From the NCBI GenBank assembly GCA_029204225.1, contig MU831908.1, positions 33,215 through 97,214 on the forward strand: 64,000 nt of DNA, written 5' to 3'. The notes beneath the pieces were generated by a model. That model worked only from the letters and a program-made list of their open reading frames with translations, did not search any database and was not told the origin of the DNA. Both the position numbers and the translations under genes were made by a program. How positions within the stretch are numbered: position 1 is the first letter of the stretch; each line of letters begins with the position of its first letter. Shown here one piece after another: positions 13,360 through 23,940 of this stretch. The DNA is from Diphasiastrum complanatum. Taxonomy: Eukaryota > Streptophyta > Lycopodiopsida > Lycopodiales > Lycopodiaceae.

Positions 13360-15426
13360 TCATTTCAAAGTCGAACCAGGTGGCCCTTGAAATAGATCAT
13401 TCAAGTAAGCCTCCAGATCCTCAGGTGCGTACTTGATATACTTTTGAGGATGTTTTTCACTCTCCAAAATGTTCCCGTACCTTCCAACGAACGAACTATA
13501 AGCACGAAGAACTTTTTCAGCAACCGAAATCTGTAACTCTAGTCGGAGCCGAGAATCTGGAACGAGCCAGTTTGATTGTGCCTTATAAACCTCTTCAAAT
13601 GAAGCATTGAAAGTTTTAAACCGTTCTTTAAGAACGACCTTTGAAACGCCACTTGAAAAACTTCCACTTACACGAATGCCTTCATCCCTTAAGCAAGCAA
13701 GCACTTTTTTCCATGCGGACCTTTGGTAATTGGTAGCATGCTGCCGTACTAGACTAGAGTGCTTTCGTACCCAGTCATCACCTATAAGGGCTTGAACTTC
13801 TGAGTCCTTCACTTTTTGCACAATGTAATGTAGATTATTCATGAGAAAAAGATAGGTTAGGGCAGGATTTTTATACAGTTTTGACTTTCCATCCAAATTG
13901 GTCTGCAAAACAGTAGTAATCGAGATGGTCTTTTCTGCCAAAGGAGAAAGATTGTCCTGCTCTGATGCTCTCTCGTCTTCACCTATATGATTAGCCATGA
14001 TAATCTTATCGTCTCCCGGCAACTTTGGATATTCCTTCATGTCTCCAAAAAGTTGCTTAAAAGTGTCTTCATAGTCAAAAAGAAACCGAATATAATTCAT
14101 TACATACTTAGTAAGGGGATGAATTGCACCTCCGGGCACAGGAATCTTTGACGCATCCCGATATATAGCATTTTCAAACTCTACAAAGGTCCCTCTAGCT
14201 GCCTCACCCAATCTTAAGACAACTTCAAGAGCTTTGTCTCTGACACCAGCAAAAGCTTCTCCAGAAAAAATGATACATGTTTCCGGGAGAAGGTCCCTCA
14301 GCGTCTCGTACATGTCTAATATCTTAAAAAGCCTCTCTGGCGACCTTTGGCTGATAGCTATAGCTTCGCCAAAATTTAAGAGCTGCATCATAGATCCCCT
14401 GGCCACATCCGCGAACAGAGTATCTCCCACAACATCAAGATCCTGAAATACAACCTCACAAAGCTGCCGCTCACTTGCAAACAGAACTTTAAGGCCCACT
14501 TTCACAGCCTGAATCCACTCCTTAATCCTGCCTTCCAAAACCTCCCGTGTCATCTTTTGCACCTCATCAATACTCAGCTTTTCCACACCCAGTCCCTGCA
14601 AGCTACCCTCCAATGCTGCCTTCCTCACACTTCCATAAACCTGATAGCACTCTCGTTTGTAGCCAGAAAGGACCATCCTCTGTGCAATTTCATGCAAATC
14701 TGACACTACAGTTGAAGGAAGAAGTTCAATTGTGACCCCAGTGACAGGCTCTGCCACAGGAACATCCTCGTCTTCATCATCCGAGCTTGAAGAAGCCGCT
14801 TCTGCAGGTTCGCACTGGTTACTACTAAACGAAGGGGCTGCCAAAGGAATAAAGCCTGCGGGCTCCTCGCCGTTTGAAGTGGAGCGGAGGACGAGGGAAG
14901 AGAGTGTCAGGTAATCTAAAAGAGTATCTGGATCTTCCGATCTACTATTAGTCTCTAGCACATGTCGGAATTCTACCTCCAAGCGTGCCATTCCAAGCTG
15001 AAGAAGGTTTTGTGCACGGTCCACTGAGACACCGCTCTCAGATACAGACATTGATTCGAGCATGCTCTGCACCTCGTCTACAGCCTTCAGATATCTTTCA
15101 CCTTCCTGCGGGTGTTCGTCCCATATCATGATCTGCGGCAAAGCATCCAAAGACAGGGTTTCCCACTGAGAAATAACCTCTTCCACTTCGTCCAAACTTG
15201 TCCTTAGGCTGCTATCAAACTCGTCGTCAGACGACGAGGCTAAAATTGTCTCTTGAAACAATGGCTCTTGCTTTTTAGGCAACATCTTATTGATCCCAGA
15301 GAAACGATTATCAAACGCAGAGAGAATATTAAGCATGTCATATGTCATCGTCTCGGTGGTTCCTAGCGATCTGACAATGTGCTGCGCTGTGGCGAGAACA
15401 CGCTCTTCCCCATCCAATCTCGCCAT
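13360..15426 (-). CDS. EXO70: EXO70 family exocyst subunit, intronless
   Basis: EXO70 is a subunit of the exocyst, which tethers secretory vesicles to the plasma membrane; its C-terminal domain binds membrane phosphoinositides in characterised members. The single exon encodes 688 residues, normal for plant EXO70. The start is the ATG at 15426, giving MARLDGEERVLA; the four codons upstream begin with TTG. Visible family segments are an N-terminal helix ending ILSAFDNRFSGI (about 33-45), MIWDEHPQEGERYLKAVDEVQ (about 100-120), an acidic linker SSSSDDEDEDV (about 213-223), LHEIAQRMVLSGYKRECYQVY (about 244-264), HPLTKYVMNYIRFLFDYEDTF (about 436-456) and LTYLFLMNNLHYIVQKV (about 523-539). The family's usual C-terminal end, including DLEAYLNDLF, is present. 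No stop or frameshift is visible. Lack of introns is typical of the plant EXO70.2 (B-H) group rather than EXO70A, so I favour that group; the exact clade is unresolved. Confidence 0.95.
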   Translation of the reverse strand: MARLDGEERVLATAQHIVRSLGTTETMTYDMLNILSAFDNRFSGINKMLPKKQEPLFQETILASSSDDEFDSSLRTSLDEVEEVISQWETLSLDALPQIMIWDEHPQEGERYLKAVDEVQSMLESMSVSESGVSVDRAQNLLQLGMARLEVEFRHVLETNSRSEDPDTLLDYLTLSSLVLRSTSNGEEPAGFIPLAAPSFSSNQCEPAEAASSSSDDEDEDVPVAEPVTGVTIELLPSTVVSDLHEIAQRMVLSGYKRECYQVYGSVRKAALEGSLQGLGVEKLSIDEVQKMTREVLEGRIKEWIQAVKVGLKVLFASERQLCEVVFQDLDVVGDTLFADVARGSMMQLLNFGEAIAISQRSPERLFKILDMYETLRDLLPETCIIFSGEAFAGVRDKALEVVLRLGEAARGTFVEFENAIYRDASKIPVPGGAIHPLTKYVMNYIRFLFDYEDTFKQLFGDMKEYPKLPGDDKIIMANHIGEDERASEQDNLSPLAEKTISITTVLQTNLDGKSKLYKNPALTYLFLMNNLHYIVQKVKDSEVQALIGDDWVRKHSSLVRQHATNYQRSAWKKVLACLRDEGIRVSGSFSSGVSKVVLKERFKTFNASFEEVYKAQSNWLVPDSRLRLELQISVAEKVLRAYSSFVGRYGNILESEKHPQKYIKYAPEDLEAYLNDLFQGPPGSTLK

Positions 15427-15642
15427 TGCTGCACACAACTAGAACTCCACTGTCTGCCCCACTGGATCTACTGCGACACTCTGCAATCTTCCTCTTTCAT
15501 CTACTTTCATAACCTAATCATAAATCGCAAATGACTAATTTCTTTATTCCCATCCAATCCCAGTATTACGGCAAACAACAAAAACTCCACTCTCTGCCCC
15601 ACGGGATGCACTGCAACAATCTACGATCTTCCTCTTCCATCT
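15411..15642. repeat. Diverged 92-bp duplication covering the EXO70 start region
   Basis: The copy at 15411-15502 includes the first codons, ATG and proximal 5' leader of EXO70. The copy at 15551-15642 (offset 140 bp) matches it at most positions: both begin catccaat, contain actccact then tctgccccac, and end tcctctt-catct. The start codon is destroyed in the outer copy. Confidence 0.75.
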
Positions 15643-16760
15643 ATCAAAAATCATAATTGACAAAAATCTTTATCGTGTCCTTATCATAAGTACCGGTACT
15701 CTATCATAGTAACAGAGGCACGTATATTTGACTAAAATCTATATCATGTCCTTATCATAAATCACATTTGACTCAAAAATTTCCAGGCAAATTTCTGACA
15801 AATTCAGCAATCCAAGATCAATATCGATATATACTTCTGATTCACCTTACAACATGTGCAGAATATGACAAATTGTTTCTAAACCATGAAAAAACCTGGC
15901 GATTTTCAGCAGATCTCTCGCGCCAAACACCGTTGCTTCAAGAATCACGACATATTACACAAAGAAGCAAACAGAACCAGAAGGCGAGGTCTGGGATGAG
16001 CCATATAACTATGTAGTCTGATCTGAGGATTTCATATCATGAGTTAATGAAGATAGAAAACATTGAGAAGGATTGCTGGAACATCTTACAGCTCCGGAAG
16101 ACGCTAAGAAGCGTTGCTCATTCACAATACTCCATGCATATACATCATCACCTCGCGATCTTAGCCCTTGCCTCGTCTCGCCATCGCCATCGCCATCGCC
16201 ATGACCTTCACGATCGCCATCGCCAGCGCTGCTTCGTTTGGTGGCCAATTTGCCTTTCTGAAAGGCCAAAACGTAACCACACAGCTAACGGAACGACAAT
16301 CGTTGAGGAATCACCCTTCCATTTGAAAAGCGAATCTGAAAAGTCAAATTTGAAAAGCGCGTTGAAATTTGAAATTGCCCTTTCAAACATACAAATTTCC
16401 TCACATTTCTCGTTCAAATTCAAATCTGAAATGCGGGTCGAATCATACAAAGATTCTTGCATCTCTCGTTGAAGGGTACCCACGAAACTGACAGGTCATT
16501 TGAGATCTGCAAGAGAGACGAGCCCTTCAACTGGACAGGTTGTGCCCGTCAAACTGCCGCGTCTTGGCGGGGTTTTCTGGCGTCCAGGTCACCAGATGGG
16601 CACGTCACCATAGTCCACCGTCAAAACGCACCAAAATACGGGGTCCAAGGCACGTGCATGACCTTAGCAAGGGTTATGAGTCAAGATGTATATTTTTATG
16701 AGAAGATAAAAATGGGTATTCATGGAATATTCTAATTTTCTTTAGGTTAAATACACGTTT
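15643..16760. other. Upstream region of EXO70
   Basis: This is the presumed promoter side of the minus-strand EXO70 gene. It contains a repeated block ending tgtccttatcataa at about 15664 and 15730 and a short run of GCCATC triplets near 16180. I cannot identify a TATA box or transcription start with confidence. Confidence 0.35.
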
Positions 16761-16762
16761 CA

Positions 16763-16830
16763 CGAGGTATTATTGATTTCCACGTGTCAATGAGGTATAA
16801 TTGATTTCCACGTGTCAACGAGATATAATT
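16763..16830. repeat. Short tandem repeat with two G-box-like sites
   Basis: A unit of about 29 bp (aggtat-attgatttccacgtgtcaa) is repeated twice with a third partial copy. Each full copy contains CACGTG, the core of the plant G-box bound by bZIP/bHLH factors. Regulatory function is inference only. Confidence 0.65.
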
Positions 16831-18098
16831 GAAAAGGCCATTGGGGAGAAGACTTTGAGCAAACTTGAGGATGCCGAATGTGGAGTTGATGCCAAAGGTC
16901 ATTGTTGCATGTTACATTCTTGCACAACAAGTGCTTGGATTTTCACATTAACTTGAATGTGTAGCTTACGTTGCCAGTATAGACTTATGATCCAATTCTT
17001 TTCCATCGTGTATAGCACCTCTGTAAGTGAGAAAGATGCCACAAATTGTGCACACTGAGTTTCCAAATTGCATGATGGAGTAAGTAGTATCGTTTGATTA
17101 TGATACACTATATGGTGTAAGCCAACTTTTGAGCAGCGATTCACCTTTAGTCATGCTCAAGCAACCCACAACTACAAGACAAGACAACAAGAATCCAAAA
17201 TATACTAACTCTCTAAAATACTCAACTCCCAAAATAAAACGTGTGGGCTCCCTTTTATAGCCATCCCCAATGCCCCCCCATTCAAAATGAGGCCTTGCCA
17301 AACTTCATGCCCTTCAAGGCCTTCTTGCCTATTGTCCAGACCCCATTGGAAAGTACACCAAGTGGCGTCCATGAGAGAGTGGGGGAGTGGTGCATTCAAA
17401 GCCCTTTCTTGGGTACACCCAAAACTAGCATAGATGGTCATTTTTGTCAAAAGCTAGTGGGTGTACCCTTTAAGTTTTTCAGGCCTCCAAGGTCCTTTGA
17501 CATTTATTATCCAAATTTGGGTGAGGCCCTTTGTCAACCTCTATTTTTTGTAGGTGGCCTTCATCTTTCTTGGCACTCCATTTGGTTTCTTCTTGATTTT
17601 TTTGATAGCGTGTATGGGTTGGCCCGTTTGTTGGGTTTTTGCCCTACGGGGTTACCGACTCTGTTTGCACATGTTGCTCATTTCCCGGAACTTACCCAAT
17701 TTTCACCGTTAGAGTTTCTAGGAATTTTTCAATATGCGATATTGCACCACAGTTCACGGTTTCGTTTTTGCATGAAATTTTATTTCCTTTGACGCTCTTT
17801 CCGCGAAACTGATTTTTTCGGCATTCATGACTGCCCTGAGGTCTCCCATGACAAACTGGTTTCCCTAAAAAATACACTGAAGTGACTGAAATTTTAGCAC
17901 GGTCATGCCGCCTATTTTTTATAACTGGCCAATTTTAAAAGCCGTAAAATATTTTTACTGGCCATTTCTAAGGCCGCAAAATTTTCCTTACCCACTTTTA
18001 GGATGGGTTGGGACCCAATTCTACAGGCAATTTTATTGCCGATTTTTCACTAATAGCTGGGTTTTACATGCTTATTTTTACAGTTTTGCAAAAATAAA
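16831..18098. other. Non-genic stretch, probably retroelement-derived
   Basis: A frame of about 180 codons is open at 17241-17792, but it begins at GTG and looks like no known family. On the minus strand, a TATAAAA-like box near 17255 in a C-rich surround recalls an LTR promoter. Position next to Copia gag/RT remnants fits degraded LTR or leader sequence. Confidence 0.3.
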
Positions 18099-18258
18099 CC
18101 TCAATAGTAGCCCGATTTTCCATGTAGAAATATCTGCTAACATGCTCCAATCACAAGGGTTTGCTAAGAAAGGCCAGGAAAACAAAGTATGCAAGCTGCG
18201 AAAGACATTGTGTGGTCTAAAACAAGCACCAAGTGCCCAAAAATCGCAGCATAAATAG
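18099..18258 (+). pseudogene. Ty1/Copia reverse transcriptase fragment
   Basis: The frame ending at 18258 contains GFAKKGQENKVCKLRKTLCG and then LKQAPS. This matches the well-known Copia RT stretch with Val-Cys-Lys-Leu and Gly-Leu-Lys-Gln-Ala-Pro. Only about 30 residues are recognisable, so this is an isolated relic. Confidence 0.7.
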
Positions 18259-18649
18259 GTAGTGTATGATAGAACTTTCTTGTTCATAAGAAATCCTTCA
18301 TGCAGGTTTTAACAATTTTCCCTTGAGGGAAGGTTGCTTGAGAGCTTGAATTAGGCCTCAATAAGTTATTTTTCAGATCTTGATAGGGAGTGGTGAAAAC
18401 TAGGGAGTTGTTTGCCAAAAATCATAGATATAGGGAGTGACTTGCTAGATTTGAGTATTGATCTCATTGTACCATCATCCAAGATTTATGCTAAATTGAT
18501 TGGGCCGAGACTATAAGCATTTTGAGTGCTAGAAGTCTACCTTGGATCATTCCAAATAGTGAAATCTTTGTGAATTTCAAGAGCTAAATCATTCATAATG
18601 GCATCTATGGGTGAATTTTTACTATAAGAAGCCAAAGAGAGGCTTACAT

Positions 18650-19367
18650 CCACAATTATGCCATATGGAAAGTGAGAATGGAGTCACTCTTGGTGCTCCA
18701 TGATCTCTATGACGTTTTCCAAGAAGAGGAGGATGAACCTCTTGGTGGGCAGGAGCAAGTAAGATACAAGAGAAAGGCTAGATTGGCCTTACATTGCATT
18801 AAGATGAATGTGAGCAATGACCTCTTGAACGAGATGTCATCTTGTATCTCAGCCAAGGAGGCTTGGGATTCATTAAAAGAAATTTATGAATCCAACAACA
18901 CTTCAAGAATTCTTATGCCTATAAATCAAGTACTTCAAATCATGAAGGGAAGTGGAGAGAGTGCACAAGAGTATGTGCTAAGAATCAAATCCTTGAACAA
19001 AGAATTGGCTTCCATTGGAGATAAAATCCAAGACAATGAACTTGTGCAAGTCATTCTCAATGGACTAGGTGATGATTACGCTAATCTATTCGAAAGCTTT
19101 GTCATCTAAGACCATCTATCTACTATTGACAAGCTCCATAATGTGCTTGTGGTCGAGGAGAGTACAATGCTACATCCCAAGGCAGGGATGAGATCAATGT
19201 CCTTACAAGGTGGAGATGTGAAGGCCAACTTCTCATTCAAAGACAAAAAGAAGACCAATCCGTCCAAGAAAAACCAAGGCAAGGAGGCCGAGGACAAGGA
19301 TGGTGGATCAAGTTCCAAAGGCAATGTTAAAAAAATAGATCCAAAACATACCCCATGGACTAGGTGA
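18650..19367 (+). pseudogene. Ty1/Copia Gag (UBN2-type) remnant
   Basis: The frame reads NYAIWKVRMESLLVLHDLYD, then AKEAWDSLKEIYES, then QEYVLRIKSLNKEL and ILNGLGDDYANLFES. This order is diagnostic of plant Copia Gag. An in-frame TAA at 19107-19109 splits the protein. The same frame resumes with LHNVLVVEESTM and a Lys/Asp-rich tail (KDKKKTNPSKKNQGKEAEDK). No ATG was assigned at the 5' end. The downstream part is duplicated in tandem. Confidence 0.8.
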
Positions 19368-19649
19368 TGATTACGCTAATCTATTCGAAAGCTTTGTCAT
19401 CTAAGACCATCTATCTACTATTGACAAGCTCCATAATGTGCTTGTGGTCGAGGAGAGTACAATGCTACATCCCAAGGCAAGGATGAGATCAATGTCCTTA
19501 CAAGGTGGAGATGTGAAGGCCAACTTCTCATTCAAAGACAAAAAGAAGACCAATCCATCCAAGAAAAACCAAGGCAAGGAGGCCGAGGACAAGGATGGTG
19601 GATCAAGTTCCAAAGGCAATGTTAAAAAAATATATCCAAAACATACCCC
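19060..19649. repeat. 295-bp tandem duplication inside the Copia gag
   Basis: Copies at 19060-19354 and 19355-19649 differ at about three visible positions: gcaggg/gcaagg, tccgtcc/tccatcc and atagatc/atatatc. Both junctions lie at the short shared sequence atgga, which suggests microhomology-mediated duplication after insertion. Confidence 0.9.
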
Positions 19650-21040
19650 ATGGATCTCTAAGATCTTGACCAATTTGGAGTGCACATCTAGATTTAGTTA
19701 CAAGATAGAAATCATCAATTTACACATGCTAGAATTGCATAAATCATTAAGATATGATCATAAGCACTTAAATACAATAAGATACTGTCCTTGTCCATAC
19801 AACAACAACAATGTACTGTCCTCCACATGTGTGAATGCAAGATCAACAACAAAAATGACATTCTACACACTAGAAATCAAGATATCTTGAAAAATACACA
19901 TGAGATGGACATATAATCAAGAGAGATAAATTCTCCACATAAATTGAGAATAAAAAGATACTTTATCCACACTGGTACTACTATTTATATCTGCTAAAAT
20001 CTCATGACTTCTTGGTGCTTCATCAAAAAACCTAGAAATTCTAGTCTAGATGCAATGTATGAACTCTAGCCAGTTAGAATGGGGTCCAAATCGGACCTCA
20101 TCGATCTATCTACTTGCCAAAAATAGTACAAACACTATTTAGGCCTTTATTGACAAATATAAATCTATCTTTAAGCTGAAATTTTATGTTGGCCTCAAAA
20201 TTGCCAAAATAGATAAACTAAATTAGTTGAATATTTCACACTCCCTCTCCAACTAGTTTAGCATAGATTTAGATAAAACTCCAAGAGATGTTCTATGCTT
20301 CATAAACAAGTCTTTTCCCAATGATTTGGTGAAGATATCAACCACACACTCCTTTGATAAAACATGTTGAAGCTCCACCTCCTTTGCCATGACTTGTTTT
20401 ATGATAAGCCATTTCAATATGCTTGCTCATTGCATGAAAAATAGGATTGCTTGCCAACCTTTGGGCTGAAAGTCTATCACAAAATATGATTGGACTCTCT
20501 GAAAAGTCTCAATGAAAATCCATTACCATCCTTTTGATCTAAAGCATATCCTTTGTGCATGAATTGTACTCGACCTCACTAGAAGATAATGAGATTGTTG
20601 CTTATTTCTTCGACATCCATGAGATAGCTTCATCACCTATGAAAATAGCATGAGCACTTATGGATTTCCTATCCATTTTATCTTCATCGAAGTCCAAATC
20701 TAAAAACCCCTACAAGTTAGGTGATGATCCTTTATAAACAATGCAAAATCTCTAGAACCCGAGATGTACCTCAATACTCTCTTCCAATGCTCCACACTAG
20801 GATCATGCATAAATTGACTTAATCTACCAAAACAATAGCTAAGATCAAGTCTTGTGATGGTTAGATATTGAGTGAACCAACTAGATTCCTATAGAGAGTA
20901 ATGTCCTTGAAGGATCTTTTATTGCTTTACATTTGACTCCATTGGTGTATCACAAGATTTAGCATCTAACATATGAAATATTTTTAGAATAGAATTACCA
21001 TACTTCTCTTGACAAATGAAAGAATATTGAGAAGTACTAA
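19650..21040 (-). mobile_element. Ty1/Copia element B: 3' part of pol plus putative LTR
   Basis: Reading the minus strand downward from 21040: an RT end segment (ICQEKYGNSILKIFHM, then DTPMESN), an RT/RNase H linker (QYLTITRLDLSYCFGRLSQF, then HWKRVLRYISGSRDF), and RNase H (SWMSKK, stop, ATISLSSSEVEYNS, then KECVVDIFTKSLGKDLF). A purine-rich tract (rc of 20241-20253) is followed by TGTGAAATATTC at 20240, the expected polypurine tract to LTR junction. The LTR would run to lower coordinates (roughly 19.7-20.24 kb) and contains a TATA-like ATATAAATAG. Stops and missing upstream domains show it is dead. Element A interrupts it at 21041. Confidence 0.75.
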
Positions 21041-21229
21041 TTGTTGGAAAGAGGTGTATAAAAGATAAGTTGAATAAGATTCGAATAAAAAAAATTCGAA
21101 CAACAAGAAAGAAAACTTGTCGTGCGCAACGAAATAATCTATCTTCTTCTTTCTTCTTGCATGACTACGCCTATCAATTTCGAACAAAACAATTAAAATC
21201 ACATTTGATTTTATAGTAACTAACTTTCT

Positions 21230-21385
21230 TCTGGCACCAAGTCGGGCTTTTCTTCTATCGAGGCTTCCATCTGCCTTGTACTTGACTTTGAAAATCCATT
21301 TGCAATCAACTACGTTATTGCTAGCAAGTAATTCGACAATCGTCCATGTTTGGTTCTTGATAAGAGATGAATACTCTTTATCCAT
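21230..21385 (-). pseudogene. Copia RT N-terminal fragment (element A)
   Basis: The minus frame starts MDKEYSSLIKNQTWTIVEL and continues VDCKWIFKVKYKADGSLDRR. This matches the start of the Copia reverse transcriptase domain (Met-x-x-Glu...Asn-x-Thr-Trp and Lys-Trp-Ile-Phe-Lys-x-Lys). It runs directly into the truncated LTR at 21229, marking a deletion junction. Confidence 0.8.
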
Positions 21386-21645
21386 AGCTTTTTTTCAGAG
21401 ATCAGAATCTGGCTGACTGAATGCCTCTTCGACAATCGTCAGCTTGTGAACAAGGTAGGCTGCAGACTCATCGATATACATGATAGGTGGTCTGTTAGCT
21501 CTTGATGATCTTCTGAGAAATAGAGGAATTGATCATTTTCATCATACTGTAGTTGTTGAACTACAACATCATCATCTTCTGATTCATCGTTGATATTTTG
21601 TTCGTCAAAAGTAGATGAGCTTGGACCTTCAATGGAAAAAGTTGA

Positions 21646-22293
21646 CTAAGAAACTGGGAAGCTCAATATGTCAGGAGAATCTGACAGGTCGGCTACGTGG
21701 GCACTGCCTTTTCCTTTGAGGTCGATAAACTGATCTTTGATGCAATGTGGCAACATAGTGATAACTTTAGTAAGAGTTAAATCTGAGTGTGTCGTGATGA
21801 TCATCACCCAGTTCTCATATGTAGAGGGTAGGCTTGAAAGCAATGTCATAATTGCGTCTTCATCATTTATGACTGATCCGACAGTAGCCATCTATTGCAA
21901 GAGATTCTTAAACTGTTTAATATGATTATGAAGAGAATCATTATTCGACATCTTGAGTGTGAAGAATTTTTTTTGAAGATGTAACTTAGTAGTTACGTCT
22001 CTCACATCATATAGTGAGCTCAAGATGTCCCAAACTTCTTTCAAAGTCTTAGCTTCAGCTATGTGGCCAATTTGAGTATCTGATATATTGAGGATAATAA
22101 GCATGAAAGCTTTACCATCCTTCAATTTCCATTTTGAGTCTTCTATGTCGTCTGCAGATTTCACTTCGATACCTGTAACAACATCCCACAACTCGTTGGA
22201 AATTAGCAAGGTCTTCATCTTAAATGTTTATAAATGATAATTGGATCCATTCAGCTTGTCTGTGATAAGACTGGCTTTCCTTTGAGAATCCAT
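21646..22293 (-). pseudogene. Copia Gag (element A) with two in-frame stops
   Basis: Starting from the ATG at 22293 the frame reads LITDKLNGSNYHL, stop, then KTLLISNELWDVVTG, KEVWDILSSLYDVRD, HIKQFKNLLQ, stop, and LLSSLPSTYENWVM. This is the order expected of Copia Gag (UBN2 family). The first stop replaces the conserved Trp of the NYxxW motif. It sits between the primer-binding site and the RT fragment, as in an intact element. Confidence 0.85.
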
Positions 22294-22461
22294 TTGGAAC
22301 TTTAGTCTGACGATGTTAAGAGAGATGTCGTGTTGTTGGAAATCAGTAATCTGATACCGAAACAAATTGATTCAAACTAAAGAATAATTTGATATTGCGA
22401 AAGATATCAAGTATAAGAGTTTACACTTTGATATAGTATTAGGCCTTGAAGAAAGAATCAA

Positions 22462-22474
22462 CGCTCTGATACCA
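22462..22474 (-). other. Copia primer-binding site
   Basis: The minus strand reads TGGTATCAGAGCG immediately after the LTR end CCAACA. TGGTATCAGAGC is the common initiator Met-tRNA primer-binding site of plant Copia elements. Confidence 0.85.
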
Positions 22475-23373
22475 TGTTGGAAAGAGGTATATACAAGATA
22501 GGTCGAATAAGATTTGAATAAAAAAAATTTGAATGACAAGAAAGAAAACTTATCGTGCGCAGCAAAATAATCTATCTTCCTCTTTCTTCATGCATGACTA
22601 CGTCTATCAATTTTGAACAAAATAATAGTGATAAAAATCACGTTCGATCTTATAGTAACTAACTTTGAAATCATTAGTACTACAGTGATTATGTAGCCAA
22701 ACATTTAAAGCATTGAATTATCAGACAAATAATCAGTCGCAAATAATTATAGAAACACATACATTCTGAGACGAAGCTAAACACAATAAGAAGATAGTAT
22801 TCATTCAGTATGAAAGCGAAACAGATGTAAATGAGTACAACAAGTTGCGGATCGAAGCCATGTACTCTAAGCTATCTCTGAGTAGCTAGAATATAAGTCT
22901 GAATTAAGTGCAACTACTGATAAGCAGTAAGCGCAATAGTAATCTCTAATCAACTCTAAAGAACTGAGCTAGAATGCTCAAGAGTGTTCAAGCTCGCAGG
23001 CTTGAGAGAGATCTAACTATTCAATATTTGATATGATAAATTAGGATGTTGAAATATGAACAACTATTTAAACTAAGTAATTAGGTCGTCAAATGCGGCT
23101 GCCAGTTGGCTGGAGTCTGCTGACATTCATCTAGTTCTTCTCAAAAGTTGTTTGTTGATAAGCGGTGACATTTGGCAGTTAACAGTCTATCTGCATAAAT
23201 GAACGTGACTGTCACTTGCAGAAATGAACGTAACTGTCATCAGGGAGAAAGCGAAAAAATTGCGAGTTTTGTGAGAAATGTGACAGTGTCGCAAAATCTC
23301 ATTTCCTGAATATTGGGATAGCCCCACACTCTGCCAAGTCATTTTCTTAACATTTGAGGCACTTTGAAAGAAT

Positions 23374-23548
23374 GCGAAAAATGTGACACTGCATTTTTGC
23401 TTGCAATTCTTGAGAGGGCGAAAAACGCGACACTGCATTTTCACTCGAAATTTTTGACAGGCAAAAAATGCGACACTACATTTTTACTTGAAATTCCTGA
23501 CAGGCGAAAAACACAACACTGTATTTTCACTTGCAATTTTTTACGGTG
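23374..23548. repeat. Four tandem copies of a 43-44-bp unit
   Basis: Copies start at 23374, 23418, 23461 and 23504, each beginning gc-aaaa-tgcgacact and continuing gcattttcact-gaaattcttgacag with differences. A related but less regular copy lies near 23245-23300. They are probably inside the long LTR of Copia element A, where tandem arrays often lie in U3. Confidence 0.8.
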
Positions 23549-23586
23549 TCGCTTTAAGAGAAAATTGAGTGTAAGTGAGAACACAT

Positions 23587-23940
23587 TCCTAATTTTTATG
23601 TCTCGTGCTTTGATGGTGTGATTGTTTTGGTTGCACTATATGTTGAGGACTTGATTATCTCTGAAAATAATCAAGATGTAATAGACATGATCAAGACTAA
23701 TCTTATGAATCAATTCAAGACGACGAATCTCAACCTAATGCACAAACTTGGATCCATTGGAGTTTTGGCTGGTTTGCAGTCGGCCATTTGATGTTTGAAT
23801 AAAAAGTTATGAATGTACCTTTGTTGACTGATGCAAATCAATCTACGATCACGATAAAATCTATATACCAAGGTAAAAACGGACCTCCCTACTATCATCC
23901 AATGAGACATACTTCTGAGTTGTAGCTTGACTGAACTCAT
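23587..23940. pseudogene. Copia RT fragment in two opposed halves
   Basis: The plus strand at about 23589-23735 reads FYVSCFDGVIVLVALYVEDL, then IKTNLMNQFKTTNL. This is the Copia RT catalytic box (normally YVDD, here YVED) and the following helix. The minus strand at 23880-23735 reads ICISQQRYIHNFLFKHQMAD then CKPAKTPMDPS, the segment that normally follows about 30 residues later in the same protein. The two halves face each other, so the second half has been inverted in place. Confidence 0.75.

Larger units (their letters stand above)
21041..22668 (-). mobile_element. Ty1/Copia element A: LTR, PBS, gag, RT fragment and truncated LTR
   Basis: Two related sequences of about 190 bp, both starting TGTTGGAAAGAGGT on the plus strand, lie at 21041-21229 and from 22475. 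On the minus strand both end in CCAACA, and the one at 22475 is followed directly by the Met-tRNA primer-binding motif. Gag (22293-21646) and the start of RT (21385-21230) lie between them. Element A is therefore a minus-strand Copia with a large internal deletion whose 3' LTR has lost its upstream part. The 5' LTR extends beyond 22668, possibly to about 23580, but its outer edge is not certain. It sits inside Copia element B. Confidence 0.75.

Noticed and set aside
15427-15438. A longer EXO70 start adding four residues
   Set aside because: The first codon of that extension is TTG, not ATG; the ATG at 15426 is the first real start and matches the family N-terminus.
17241-17792. A 183-codon open frame
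   Set aside because: It begins at GTG, resembles no family, and lies in probable LTR-derived sequence with a TATA-like box on the other strand.
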